Notes under the pieces: generated by a model
Database searches by the model: none
What the model saw: the letters and a program-made list of their open reading frames with translations, nothing else
Told to the model about the DNA's origin: nothing
Assembly (NCBI RefSeq): GCF_009223885.1
Contig: NZ_CP045144.1
Span: forward strand, 1,736,001 to 1,800,000
Direction: 5' to 3'
DNA: 64,000 nt
Origin: Ancylobacter sp. TS-1
GTDB taxonomy: Bacteria; Pseudomonadota; Alphaproteobacteria; Rhizobiales; Xanthobacteraceae
Shown here: positions 7,181 through 15,551 of the stretch, piece after piece
Layout of the letters: each line of letters starts with the position of its first letter
How positions within the stretch are numbered: the first letter of the stretch is position 1
Position numbers and translations under genes: made by a program

Positions 7181-8731
7181 TCACTTCTTCTTCCCCGGGA
7201 AGCCCGGCAGGCCCGGAAGCCCACCCGGCAGCCCACCCGGCTTGCCTCCGGCACCCGGAAGCCCGGGCAGCTTGCCGGGGAAATTCGGAGGCAGGCCGCC
7301 GCCGGAAAGGCCGCCGAGGCCGCCCGGCATCTTCTCGGCCATCTGCTTGATCTGGTCGGGGCTCGGCATGCCCCCGCCACCGCCGAGGCCGAACATCGAG
7401 GCGAGGCCGGCCATCGGCCCGCGCTTGCCGGCCTGCCCGCCCATGGCCTTCATCATGTCGGCCATCTGGCGATGCATCTTCATCAGCCGGTTGACGTCCT
7501 CGACCTTGGTGCCGGAGCCCGAGGCGATGCGCTTGCGGCGGGAGGCGTCGAGCAGCTTCGGATTGCGCCGCTCCTTCTTCGTCATCGAGTCGATGATCGC
7601 CTTCTGCCGCTTCAGCACGCCGTCATTCATGCCGGAGGCGGCAAGCTGGTTCTTCATCTTGCCGACGCCGGGAAGCATGCCCATCAGCCCGCCGAGGCCG
7701 CCGAGCTTCTCCATCTGGTCGAGCTGCATGCGCAGGTCGTCGAGATCGAACTGGCCCTTGCGCATCCGGTCGGCGGCGGCCATCGCCTTTTCGGCGTCGA
7801 GATTCTCGACCGCCTTCTCGACCAGCGAGACGACATCGCCCATGCCGAGGATGCGGCCGGCGACGCGGCGGGGATCGAAATCCTCCAGCGCGTCCATCTT
7901 CTCGCCGGTGCCGAGCAGCTTGATCGGCTTGCCGGTGACGGCGCGCATGGAGAGCGCGGCGCCGCCGCGCCCGTCGCCGTCGGCGCGGGTCAGCACGATG
8001 CCGGTCAGGCCGACGCGGGCGTCGAACGCCTTGGCGGTGTTCACCGCGTCCTGGCCGGTGAGGCTGTCGGCGACGAGCAGGACCTCGTGCGGATTGGTCG
8101 CCGCCTTGACCTCGGCGACCTCGGCCATCAGCGCCTCGTCGAGGGTGACGCGGCCGGCGGTGTCGAGCATCACCACGTCGTAGCCGCCGAGGCGGGCGGC
8201 CTCCATGGCGCGGCGGGCGATCTGCACGGCGCTCTGGCCGGCCATGATCGGCAGCGTGGCGACGCCGACCTGCTGGCCGAGCGTGGCGAGCTGCTCCATC
8301 GCCGCCGGGCGGCGCGTGTCCAGCGAGGCCATCAGGACCTTGCGGTTGGAGCGGTCGGTCAGGCGCTTGGCGATCTTGGCGGTGGAGGTGGTCTTGCCCG
8401 AGCCCTGAAGACCGACCATCAGCACCGGAACCGGCGGGGCGGCGTCGAGATCGATCGGCTTGGCGTCCGAGCCGAGCATGGCGACGAGTTCGTCATTGAC
8501 GATCTTCACCACCATCTGGCCGGGCGTGACCGACTTGATGACCTCGGCGCCCACGGCGCGGGTGCGCACGCGGTCGGTGAAGGAGCGCACCACGTCGAGC
8601 GCCACGTCGGCCTCGATCAGCGCCCGGCGCACCTCGCGCATGGCCTCGCCGACATCGGCCTCGGAGAGCGCGCCGCGCTTCTTCAGCCGGTCGAATATGC
8701 CGCCAAGGCGGTCGGTCAATGAATCGAACAT
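7181..8731 (-). CDS. ffh: signal recognition particle protein Ffh
   Basis: Ffh (SRP54) is the GTPase that, with 4.5S RNA, brings signal-anchor proteins to FtsY at the membrane. 516 residues: N domain (MFDSLTDRLGGIFDRLKKRG), G domain with GLQGSGKTTSTAKIA near residue 108, LDTRRPAAMEQL, VMLDTAGR and LTRADGDGRGGAAL, then the methionine-rich M domain with RMRKGQFDLDDLRMQLDQM and RRKRIASGSGTKVEDVNRL. After the M domain the protein ends in a roughly 40-residue Gly/Pro/Leu tail with repeated GLPG/GKLPG units and a final KKK. The ATG at 8731 fits the family; in-frame codons upstream do not. It heads the minus-strand ffh-rpsP-rimM-trmD group and is divergent from the pyruvate-kinase-like gene. Confidence 0.97.
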   Translation of the reverse strand: MFDSLTDRLGGIFDRLKKRGALSEADVGEAMREVRRALIEADVALDVVRSFTDRVRTRAVGAEVIKSVTPGQMVVKIVNDELVAMLGSDAKPIDLDAAPPVPVLMVGLQGSGKTTSTAKIAKRLTDRSNRKVLMASLDTRRPAAMEQLATLGQQVGVATLPIMAGQSAVQIARRAMEAARLGGYDVVMLDTAGRVTLDEALMAEVAEVKAATNPHEVLLVADSLTGQDAVNTAKAFDARVGLTGIVLTRADGDGRGGAALSMRAVTGKPIKLLGTGEKMDALEDFDPRRVAGRILGMGDVVSLVEKAVENLDAEKAMAAADRMRKGQFDLDDLRMQLDQMEKLGGLGGLMGMLPGVGKMKNQLAASGMNDGVLKRQKAIIDSMTKKERRNPKLLDASRRKRIASGSGTKVEDVNRLMKMHRQMADMMKAMGGQAGKRGPMAGLASMFGLGGGGGMPSPDQIKQMAEKMPGGLGGLSGGGLPPNFPGKLPGLPGAGGKPGGLPGGLPGLPGFPGKKK

Positions 8732-8999
8732 GCGTTCGCTCGGCTCCCTTTCCGCGCGGAGGCACACGCAACGCCGAACGTCGCCCGAGGGCGCATCGCG
8801 CTGTCGGGCGTTAGCCTCCGGACTCCTGGGTCCGGGCGGCGGGACGGCTCGCGGGTGATGCGAGGATCGGCGGTTGGTAAGCGCCGCCCGCCGCAAAGTC
8901 AAGTTTTGCGCGCCCTTCCGGCAGACTACGTAAGGTCACAGCCGCGTAACAGCGGCACACTAGCGTCGCCCCGCCATCCACGGGACACGGGCGAGCGAC

Positions 9000-10511
9000 A
9001 TGCAGGATACTCTCTCCACCGCCGATGCCGCGAGCGACGACGCGGCGCTGTTCCAGACCCTGCTGTCGCTGCGCGCCGCCATCGTCGAGGAGGCGGCGCC
9101 GCTGAAGGAGCGCTTCTTCCGCGAGGCCGGGCGCGAGGACGCCGCGCTCGACAACCTCGCCCACTACCTCGCCCTGCGCCGCCACGAGCTGCGCCCGCTC
9201 CAGCGCCAGCTCATGCGGCGCGGCCTGTCCTCGCTCGGCCGGCTGGAAAGCCGGGTGCTGCCGACGCTCGACGCCGTGCTGGCGGCGCTCGCGGCGCTCA
9301 CCGGACGCCCGGCGCCCCATCCCGTGCCCGACACGGCGGACTTCTTCGCCGGCGAGGCCCGGCTCGACGCGGCCAGCCTCGCCTCGCTCGGCCCGGAGCC
9401 GGCCGACCGCCCCACCCGCATCATGGTGACCCTGCCGAGCGAGGCCGCCGGTGCGCCGGACTATGTGCTGGAACTCGCCCGCGCCGGCATGGACGTCGCC
9501 CGCATCAACTGCGCCCATGACGACGCCGAGGCGTGGCGCGCCATGGCCGGCCATGTGCGCGCCGCCGGCGCGGCGGTCGGGCGCGACATCGCCGTGCTGA
9601 TGGACATTGCCGGCCCGAAGATCCGCACCGGCGCGGTACTGCCGCTGAAGAAGGGCAAGCCTTCCGGCCGCCTGCTGCCGGGCGACACGCTGCGCCTCGT
9701 CGCGCACGGCGAGCCGCATGCCGACGAGGCGGCGCCCTTCGCCGCCGCCGTTTCGATGCCGGAGATCGTCACCCGCCTCGCCGTCGGCCACCGCGTGCGC
9801 TACGACGACGGCAAGGTCGAGGCCGTAGTGGAGAGCGTGCGCGAGGGCCGGAACGGAGCCGAGGCGATCCTGCGCATCCTGCACACGCGGCCCGACGGCA
9901 CCAAGCTGAAGCCGGAGAAGGGCATCAACCTGCCCGACACGGCGCTGGGCCTCTCCCCGCTGACCGCCAAGGACGATGCCGACCTCGCCACCGTCATCGA
10001 ATGCGCCGACCTGATCGGCTATTCCTTCGTCAGCCGCCCGGAAGACCTCGACCTGCTCGACGCCGCGCTCGACCGGCACGGGCGCGGCGCCCGCCCGCTC
10101 GGCCTGATGGCCAAGATCGAGCGCCCGGAGGCGGTGACGAACCTGCCCGACCTCATCGCCCGCGCCGCCCGTCGCGGCCCGTTCAGCGTGATGATCGCGC
10201 GCGGCGACCTCGCCGCCGAGATCGGCTTCGAGCGCCTCGCCGAAATGCAGGAGGAACTGCTCTGGATCTGCGAGGCCGCCGCCGTGCCGGCGATCTGGGC
10301 GACGCAGGTGCTGGAGGACCTCGTGCGCGACGGCATCCCCTCGCGCGGCGAGATGACCGACGCCGCCATGGCCGCCCGCGCCGAATGCGTGATGCTGAAC
10401 AAGGGGCCGGCGGTGCGCGAGGCGATCGAACTGCTCGACCGCCTGCTCTCGCGCATGTCGGACCATCTCGACAAGAAGACCCCGACCCTGCGCGCGCTCA
10501 AATCCTGGTAG
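9000..10511 (+). CDS. pyruvate kinase-like protein without the C-terminal regulatory domain
   Basis: 503 residues. The first ~130 are a helical extension not found in classical pyruvate kinase. From residue 140 the barrel follows: ARAGMDVARINCAHD (Arg168, Asn170, His173), MDIAGPKIRTG (Asp202), a B domain, KDDADLATVIECAD, AKIERPEAV (Lys372, Glu374), ARGDLAAEIG (Asp403) and WATQVLEDL. Catalytic Lys and metal ligands are kept, so activity (PEP + ADP to pyruvate + ATP) is plausible. The C-terminal effector domain is absent. The K+-site Ser is Ala and the Thr is Ile, and the residue equivalent to Glu117 is Lys207, the type found in K+-independent enzymes. It could instead be a paralogue with another role. 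Divergent from ffh; monocistronic. Confidence 0.85.
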   Translation: MQDTLSTADAASDDAALFQTLLSLRAAIVEEAAPLKERFFREAGREDAALDNLAHYLALRRHELRPLQRQLMRRGLSSLGRLESRVLPTLDAVLAALAALTGRPAPHPVPDTADFFAGEARLDAASLASLGPEPADRPTRIMVTLPSEAAGAPDYVLELARAGMDVARINCAHDDAEAWRAMAGHVRAAGAAVGRDIAVLMDIAGPKIRTGAVLPLKKGKPSGRLLPGDTLRLVAHGEPHADEAAPFAAAVSMPEIVTRLAVGHRVRYDDGKVEAVVESVREGRNGAEAILRILHTRPDGTKLKPEKGINLPDTALGLSPLTAKDDADLATVIECADLIGYSFVSRPEDLDLLDAALDRHGRGARPLGLMAKIERPEAVTNLPDLIARAARRGPFSVMIARGDLAAEIGFERLAEMQEELLWICEAAAVPAIWATQVLEDLVRDGIPSRGEMTDAAMAARAECVMLNKGPAVREAIELLDRLLSRMSDHLDKKTPTLRALKSW

Positions 10512-10530
10512 CGGCCGGGCGCCGCCCACA

Positions 10531-10622
10531 CCGTCATCCCGGCCGAAGCGTAGCGGAGAGCCGGGATCGCTCTTCAATCCGGTCACGATCCCGGACCGGC
10601 CTCCGGCCGTCCGGGATGACGG
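10531..10622. repeat. interspersed palindromic repeat (GTCATCCCGG family)
   Basis: A complete copy: left arm CCGTCATCCCGGCCGAAGCG, internal GAGAGCCGGGATCGC and CGATCCCGGACC, and right arm GGCCGTCCGGGATGACGG. The outer arms pair. It lies in the gap between the convergent pyruvate-kinase-like and DUF930 genes. Confidence 0.85.
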
Positions 10623-10670
10623 ATGGATCGACGGTCATCATGCCACGGCGGGTTATCGACCGGGGGCGCC

Positions 10671-11090
10671 CTACGGCCCGACGAGATAATGCGCCGACCA
10701 CTCCGCATCCGGGATCGCCGCGCCGAGCTTGTAGCTGAAGCTCTTCACGTCCATGCCCTCGTTCTGCGTCTCGCACTCATAGGCGAGGTGGTACCAGGTG
10801 TTGCCGCTGCGGATGGCGGCGCCGGGCGCCCTGATCTTCCAGCCCTTGATGACCGGATCGCGATAGGCATAGGCGACCAGCTCGTCCGGGCGCATGCCCT
10901 TGTTGTCGCGCCCGACCTCGCCCATCGCCCGCGAATTGCAGCGCTGCTCGATGCGCTCGGAGGGTTCGAGCTTCATCATCACGTCGTCGTTCGAGCGGGC
11001 CTGTGCGGCCGAGGAGACGGCGAGAAGAACGAGGGCGGCGAGGCCCAGCTCGAGGCCGGCGCGCGCCGCGATGGATGGTTCCAGTGTCAT
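10671..11090 (-). CDS. DUF930 domain-containing secreted protein
   Basis: A 139-residue protein with a signal peptide: hydrophobic LELGLAALVLLAVSSA, with cleavage likely after AAQA. The mature part matches DUF930, an alphaproteobacterial family: KLEPSERIEQRCNSRAMGEV, MRPDELVAYAYRDPVIKG, KIRAPGAAIRSGNTWYHLAY and a C-terminal IPDAEWSAHYLVGP. Two cysteines (QRCNS and YECET) could pair in the periplasm. I know of no function for the family. The ATG at 11090 is preceded by GGGGA at a good distance; an in-frame GTG at 11102 is possible. It is divergent from ccmC. Confidence 0.88.
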   Translation of the reverse strand: MTLEPSIAARAGLELGLAALVLLAVSSAAQARSNDDVMMKLEPSERIEQRCNSRAMGEVGRDNKGMRPDELVAYAYRDPVIKGWKIRAPGAAIRSGNTWYHLAYECETQNEGMDVKSFSYKLGAAIPDAEWSAHYLVGP

Positions 11091-11210
11091 ACGATTCCCC
11101 ACTTCCCGCCCAGTTCAATCGTCCAGTTGTGACCATCCTGTGGCCCCGTCCGTAAAGTGACGCAGGCCCGGCATGTTGCCGGCCACGCCGGGGCGGATTA
11201 GAACCGCGCC

Positions 11211-11945
11211 ATGGCGCTGATGGACCTCGCGAACCCGACCCGCTTTCTCGCTCTTTCCGGGCGCATCCTGCCATGGCTGACGGCACTGGCGCTGGTGACG
11301 CTCGCCATCGGCTTCTTCCTCGCCTTCCGCGCCCCGTCCGACTACCAGCAGGGCGAGACGGTGAAGATCATGTACATCCACGTGCCCTTCGCGTGGCTGG
11401 CCATGTTCGGCTATTCGCTGATGGCGATCTCCGCGCTCGGCATCCTGGTCTGGCGCCACCCGCTGGCCGATGTCGCGCACAAGGCGATGGCGCCCATCGG
11501 CGCGGTGTTCGCCTTCCTGTGCCTCGTCACCGGCTCGCTGTGGGGCCGGCCCATGTGGGGCACCTACTGGGTCTGGGACGCGCGGCTCACCTCCATGCTG
11601 GTGCTGCTGCTGCTCTATCTCGGCCTGCTGGCGCTGCGCTCGGCCATCGAGGATCCCAACCAGGCCGGCCGCGCCGCCGCCGTGCTGAGCCTCGTCGGCT
11701 TCGTCAACGTGCCGATCGTCAAGTTCTCGGTCGACTGGTGGAACACGCTGCATCAGCCGGCCTCGGTGTTCCGCATGGACGGGCCGACCATCCATTCCAG
11801 CCTGCTCTGGCCGCTGCTGGCCTGCGCCGTCGGCTTCACTTTGCTCATGCTGGCCCTGCACATGGCGGCGATGCGCAACGAGATCCACCGCCGCCGCCTG
11901 CGCGTGCTGGAAGCGCGCGCCGCCGCCGAGGCCGCCTATGCGTGA
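11211..11945 (+). CDS. ccmC: heme exporter / cytochrome c maturation protein CcmC
   Basis: CcmC is the inner-membrane heme-handling protein that loads heme onto CcmE during cytochrome c maturation (System I). 244 residues with six hydrophobic segments and the tryptophan-rich periplasmic WWD loop, WGRPMWGTYWVWDARLTS, near residues 110-127. Conserved histidines are present in YIHVPFAW and in the loop near HSSLLWP. It is followed at short distance by ccmD and ccmG, so the three form an operon. The ATP-binding ccmA and ccmB, often directly upstream in alphaproteobacteria, are not here: the upstream gene is a DUF930 gene on the other strand. Confidence 0.96.
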   Translation: MALMDLANPTRFLALSGRILPWLTALALVTLAIGFFLAFRAPSDYQQGETVKIMYIHVPFAWLAMFGYSLMAISALGILVWRHPLADVAHKAMAPIGAVFAFLCLVTGSLWGRPMWGTYWVWDARLTSMLVLLLLYLGLLALRSAIEDPNQAGRAAAVLSLVGFVNVPIVKFSVDWWNTLHQPASVFRMDGPTIHSSLLWPLLACAVGFTLLMLALHMAAMRNEIHRRRLRVLEARAAAEAAYA

Positions 11946-11955
11946 GGGGGCCTGA

Positions 11956-12126
11956 ATGCTCGGCGAGCACGGCAGCTTCATCATCGCCTGCTACGGCGTG
12001 AGCGCGCTGGTCCTCGGCGCGCTGGCGCTGTGGACCGTCATCGACGGGCGCCTCGTGCGCCGCCGCCTCGACGAGCTGGAGGCGCGCGGCGTGCGCCGGC
12101 GCTCCTCCGGCCGCCCCGACGCGTGA
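11956..12126 (+). CDS. ccmD: heme exporter protein CcmD
   Basis: CcmD is a tiny inner-membrane protein that helps release holo-CcmE from the CcmABC complex. This frame encodes 56 residues: MLGEHGSFIIACYGVSALVL, then GALALWTVIDGRLVRRRLDE and a basic tail. The layout of one membrane helix (residues about 8-28), then a polar, Arg-rich cytoplasmic end, is that of CcmD, as is its place between ccmC (10 bases upstream) and ccmG (10 bases downstream). Confidence 0.9.
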   Translation: MLGEHGSFIIACYGVSALVLGALALWTVIDGRLVRRRLDELEARGVRRRSSGRPDA

Positions 12127-12136
12127 GGACGAGGCG

Positions 12137-12748
12137 ATGAGCGATATCCCCCCCTCCCCCGGGCGCCGCCGGCTGCTCGTGCTGCTGCCGCTGATCGCGT
12201 TTCTGGCGCTGGCGGCGCTGTTCTACGGCCGGCTGTTCTCGGGAGATCCTTCGCGCGTGCCCTCGGCGCTGATCGGCCGGCCGGCGCCCGCGCTCGACCT
12301 GCCCCCGCTGGAGGGGCTGACGCAGGACGGCGCGCCGGTGCCGGGCCTCACCTCCGCCGGGCTCAAGGGCGCGGTGACGGTGCTGAACGTCTTCGCCTCC
12401 TGGTGCGTGCCCTGCCGCGACGAGCACCCCTATCTCGTCGCGCTGTCGAAGATGCCGGGCTTCCGCCTCGTCGGCCTCAACTACAAGGACGACGCCGACA
12501 ATGCCCGCCGCTTCCTCGGCCGCTTCGGCAATCCCTATGCGGCGGTCGGCGTGGATCCCAACGGGCGCGCCGCCATCGACTGGGGCGTGTACGGCGTGCC
12601 GGAAACCTTCGTGATCGGCCGCGACGGGCGCATCGCCTACAAGTTCATCGGCCCCCTCGACGAGCGCGGGCTGAAGGAAAAGCTGCTGCCGGAAATCGAG
12701 AAGGCCATCGCCGCCCCCGCTGCGGCTCCCGCGCCGGCCGGCGGCTGA
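12137..12748 (+). CDS. ccmG: cytochrome c biogenesis thiol:disulfide oxidoreductase CcmG/DsbE
   Basis: CcmG reduces the heme-binding cysteines of apocytochromes c in the periplasm. 203 residues: an N-terminal membrane anchor (LLVLLPLIAFLALAALFYG), then a thioredoxin fold with the active site WCVPC at residues 89-93 and the cis-proline loop GVPETFVI. The C-terminus ends in a short Ala/Pro tail. GAGG lies a few bases before the ATG. It is the last gene of ccmCDG. A cytochrome c (46934-47446) in this window is one possible client. The other System I genes must lie outside the window. Confidence 0.95.
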   Translation: MSDIPPSPGRRRLLVLLPLIAFLALAALFYGRLFSGDPSRVPSALIGRPAPALDLPPLEGLTQDGAPVPGLTSAGLKGAVTVLNVFASWCVPCRDEHPYLVALSKMPGFRLVGLNYKDDADNARRFLGRFGNPYAAVGVDPNGRAAIDWGVYGVPETFVIGRDGRIAYKFIGPLDERGLKEKLLPEIEKAIAAPAAAPAPAGG

Positions 12749-12765
12749 GACGGCTCCGGTTCGCC

Positions 12766-12899
12766 CGTCATCCCGGCCGCAGCGAAGCGGAGAACCGGGA
12801 TCGCTACCCGCTCGCCAAGACGATCCCGGATCGGCCGGGATCGCTGCCTGCTCGCCAAAGCGACCCCGGATCGGTCCTGCGGTCCGTCCGGGATGACGG
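12766..12899. repeat. interspersed palindromic repeat with internal duplication
   Basis: A GTCATCCCGG-family element enlarged by a partial tandem duplication: the unit GGGATCGCT-CTCGCCAA-CGA-CCCGGATCGG occurs twice (about 12797-12834 and 12837-12874). Outer arms CGTCATCCCGGCCG and CCGTCCGGGATGACGG pair. It lies between ccmG and the convergent DUF1178 gene. Confidence 0.8.
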
Positions 12900-12911
12900 T
12901 TGCGCAGTTCC

Positions 12912-13391
12912 TCAGTTCCGCTCGTCCGGCAGCACCGGCAGCGGCAGAATCTCGATCTCGTCCTCGATCAGCGCGCGCACCTCGTCCGCATTGGCCTCGC
13001 CATGGATAGCGCGCGCCTCCTCCTCGCCCTCGTGCATGCGGCGGGCGAGCGTGGCGAAGTCCTCGCCGACATAATCGGAATTTGCCTCCACATGGGCGCG
13101 CACGGCGCGGATCATCGCGCGCAGCTGCTGCTCCTTCTCCGACATCAGCGCCACCGGCCGGGAGGCGGGAGCGGCCGGAACCGGGGCGGCTTCCGCTGCG
13201 GCCGGCTCGGTCTCCTGCCTGCGGGCGCCGCGCCCGAGTGCGGGGGCCATCAGCGCCTTGTCGACATCCGGCGAGCCGCAGACCGGGCAGGTGACGAGCC
13301 CGGCCGCGCGCTGGCCGTCATAGGCGGCGGAATCGCGGAACCAGCTTTCGAACGCGTGCTCGCGGGCGCAGGCGAGGCGGTAGAGGATCAT
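12912..13391 (-). CDS. DUF1178 family protein
   Basis: 159 residues. It begins MILYRLACAREHAFESWFRD and carries a CPVCGSPDVDKALMAP segment, which matches DUF1178. The paired cysteines (residues 8, 37 and 40 region) look like a small zinc-binding site. A Pro/Ala/Glu-rich linker follows, then a conserved acidic helical end (MHEGEEEARAIHGEANADEV, ALIEDEIEILPLPVLP). Function unknown. The ATG overlaps the stop of the amidase gene by four bases (ATGA), so the two are translationally coupled and probably form one operon with grxC and comF. Confidence 0.92.
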   Translation of the reverse strand: MILYRLACAREHAFESWFRDSAAYDGQRAAGLVTCPVCGSPDVDKALMAPALGRGARRQETEPAAAEAAPVPAAPASRPVALMSEKEQQLRAMIRAVRAHVEANSDYVGEDFATLARRMHEGEEEARAIHGEANADEVRALIEDEIEILPLPVLPDERN

Positions 13392-14290
13392 GCCGCACCG
13401 CCCGAGGGGACGAGGTGCAGCCGGCTTTCCGCCCCCGGCGCCAGCAGCTCGAAGCGCCGTCCATTGGCCAGCGAGGGAATGCGCGCGCGCACCGCCGCCA
13501 CCTTGGCCGGGTCGATCTCGGCGGCGACGATGCCGGGTTCGGTGCCGCCCTCGGCGAGCACGGTGCCCCACGGGTCGATGATCAGGCTGTGGCCATAGGT
13601 CTTGCGGCCGTTCTCATGCGTGCCGCCCTGCGCGGCGGCGAGCATGAAGGTGCCGGTCTCGATCGCCCGGGCGCGCAGCAGGATGTGCCAGTGCGCCTCG
13701 CCGGTGGACTGGGTGAAGGCGGCCGGCACGGTGATGAGCCCCGCCCCGCCTTCCGCCAGCGCGCGGAACAGCGCCGGGAAGCGCAGGTCGTAGCAGATGG
13801 CGAAGCCGAGCCGGATCTGCGGCAGATCCGCCAGCACGGCGAGCTCGCCCGGCCGGTAGGCGTTGGATTCGCGGTAGACGTCGCCATTGGGCAGGTCGAC
13901 GTCGAACATGTGGATCTTGTCGTAGCGCGCGGCGATGGAGCCGTCCGGCGCCAGCAGATAGGAGCGGTTGGCGGCGCGGTGCTCGCTCGCCTTCACCGCC
14001 AGCGAGCCGATGTGCAGGTGGATCTTCAGCTCGGCGGCCAGCGCCCGGAAGGCGGCCAGCGCCGGGTCGTCCTCCTCGGCGTGCAGCACGGCGAACAGCG
14101 CCTCGCGATTTTCCTCCATCGTGCCGGTCATCTCCGGCGTCTGGACGTAGCTCGCGCCCTCGGCGACCGCCTGCCGGATCAGCGCGGAGGCGGTCTCGAC
14201 ATTGGTCGCCACGCTCTTGGCGGTGCGCATCTGCACGAGCGCCGCGCGGAAGGGCGCGCCGAGCGGGGGAACGAGGGGGGAGGCAGTCAT
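13388..14290 (-). CDS. carbon-nitrogen hydrolase family protein (Nit1-type deaminated-glutathione amidase)
   Basis: 300 residues of the nitrilase superfamily. The catalytic triad is visible: Glu in VQTPEMTGT, Lys in YDKIHMFDVDLP, and Cys in LGFAICYDLRFPALFRALAE. The motif set and length resemble Nit1/YbeM-type enzymes, which hydrolyse deaminated glutathione; other omega-amidase activity is possible. Its place directly after grxC, a glutathione-using protein, fits a glutathione-repair role (inference). It starts at the ATG at 14290, 14 bases after grxC ends, and overlaps DUF1178 by four bases at its end. The four minus-strand genes comF-grxC-nit-DUF1178 are a common alphaproteobacterial set. 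Confidence 0.93.
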   Translation of the reverse strand: MTASPLVPPLGAPFRAALVQMRTAKSVATNVETASALIRQAVAEGASYVQTPEMTGTMEENREALFAVLHAEEDDPALAAFRALAAELKIHLHIGSLAVKASEHRAANRSYLLAPDGSIAARYDKIHMFDVDLPNGDVYRESNAYRPGELAVLADLPQIRLGFAICYDLRFPALFRALAEGGAGLITVPAAFTQSTGEAHWHILLRARAIETGTFMLAAAQGGTHENGRKTYGHSLIIDPWGTVLAEGGTEPGIVAAEIDPAKVAAVRARIPSLANGRRFELLAPGAESRLHLVPSGGAA

Positions 14291-14304
14291 GGGTTCATTC
14301 ACCT

Positions 14305-14562
14305 TCAGCTCGCCAGCAGCGGGTCGAGCTCGCCGGCTTCCTCGAGCGCGTAAAGATCGTCGCAGCCGCCGACATGGCGGCCGTCGATGAAGATCTGCGG
14401 CACGCTGGTGCGCCCGTTGGCCCGGCTCGACATGGCCGAGCGCGCGACCGGATCGCCGGTCACGTTGATTTCCGAGAACTCCACGCCCTTGCGCTCCAGC
14501 AGGGCCTTGGCGGCGTGGCAATAGGGGCAGGAATAGGTGGTGTAGATCTCGATCTGCGACAT
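14305..14562 (-). CDS. grxC: glutaredoxin 3
   Basis: An 85-residue class I glutaredoxin, a glutathione-dependent disulfide reductase. Active site CPYC at residues 12-15 (TYSCPYCHAAK), cis-proline TSVPQIFIDG, and the glutathione-binding GGCDDLYALE. Length and motifs are those of GrxC. It is preceded by comF (38-base gap) and followed by the nitrilase-family amidase on the same strand. Confidence 0.97.
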   Translation of the reverse strand: MSQIEIYTTYSCPYCHAAKALLERKGVEFSEINVTGDPVARSAMSSRANGRTSVPQIFIDGRHVGGCDDLYALEEAGELDPLLAS

Positions 14563-14600
14563 CGCGGCGACCTCTGCGAGCCGTTCGGCGGCGGGGATTG

Positions 14601-15437
14601 CTATGATATGGGCGCGCCCCGCCCGTCAACAACCCGCGCGAACACCAGCACGTCCACCCGCGCCGCGCCGGCGCGGGCGAGCGCCTTGGCGCAGGCGTCG
14701 ATCGTGGCCCCGGTGGTAAGCACGTCGTCGACCAGCACCACGCGCCGACCGGCGAGTTCGGCCCGCGCGCCTTCCGGCACCGCGAAGGCGCCGGCGACGT
14801 TGCGCGCCCGGCCCGCGCGGTCGAGCCCGACCTGGGGAAGCGTGGCGCGCCGGCGCGCCAGCCAGCCCGGCCGCACCGGCACGCCGGCCGTCCGCCCGAT
14901 GGCCTGCGCCAGCGCCGCCGACTGGTTGAAGCGCCGCCGCCAGAGCCTGAAACCGTGCAGCGGCACCGGCACCAGCGCCTGCGCATCGGTGAGGATGTCC
15001 GCCCCGGCGCGCGCCATCATCCGCGCCATCGGAGCGGCGATATCGAGCCGGTCGGCATATTTCAGCGCATGGATCAGGTCGCGCGCCACGTCGCCGAACA
15101 GGGCGACCGCCCGGGCGCGGGCATAGGCCGGCGGATCGGCGAGCGCGGCCGCCGAGACCGGAACCTCGTCGCCCTCCCCCATCTCGTGCGGCAGCGGCGT
15201 GCCGAGCCGGTCGCAGAAGGGCCGCTCGATGAAGCCGACCCGGCTCCAGCAGCGCGCGCACAGGCAGCCCGGCTCCTCCACCGCCGCCCGGCAGGCCATG
15301 CACAGCGGCGGCAGCGCGAAGTCGACCGCCCCGCGCGCCAGCCCCCGCGCCACACCGCGCCCAAAACCGCGCAGCCGCGCCGCGAGCGGCGCAGGGGCGC
15401 CTTCCAGTGCCGCATCCGTCAGCCGGGGCATGTCCAT
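14601..15437 (-). CDS. ComF family protein (phosphoribosyltransferase-like)
   Basis: About 278 residues. An N-terminal four-cysteine zinc-finger-like segment (LPPLCMACRAAVEEPGCLC, then CARCW) is followed by a type I phosphoribosyltransferase domain with RRFNQSAALAQAIGR and the PRPP-binding loop VVLVDDVLTTGATIDACAKA. ComF proteins are linked to DNA uptake in Gram-positives; in alphaproteobacteria the role is not settled. Two starts, ATG 15437 and ATG 15431, differ by two residues. First gene of the minus-strand group comF-grxC-nit-DUF1178, divergent from the methyltransferase at 15552. Confidence 0.93.
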   Translation of the reverse strand: MDMPRLTDAALEGAPAPLAARLRGFGRGVARGLARGAVDFALPPLCMACRAAVEEPGCLCARCWSRVGFIERPFCDRLGTPLPHEMGEGDEVPVSAAALADPPAYARARAVALFGDVARDLIHALKYADRLDIAAPMARMMARAGADILTDAQALVPVPLHGFRLWRRRFNQSAALAQAIGRTAGVPVRPGWLARRRATLPQVGLDRAGRARNVAGAFAVPEGARAELAGRRVVLVDDVLTTGATIDACAKALARAGAARVDVLVFARVVDGRGAPIS

Positions 15438-15551
15438 GAAAGCGAGCCTAGCATGCGCGCGCGGCGCCCGCGCCACCCGATCCGGCGGCGCCGCCCCGCT
15501 CTTTGACCCGGCGCGGCGGCGGGCTTATGCCTCTCGCCCGAGGAGCACCGC

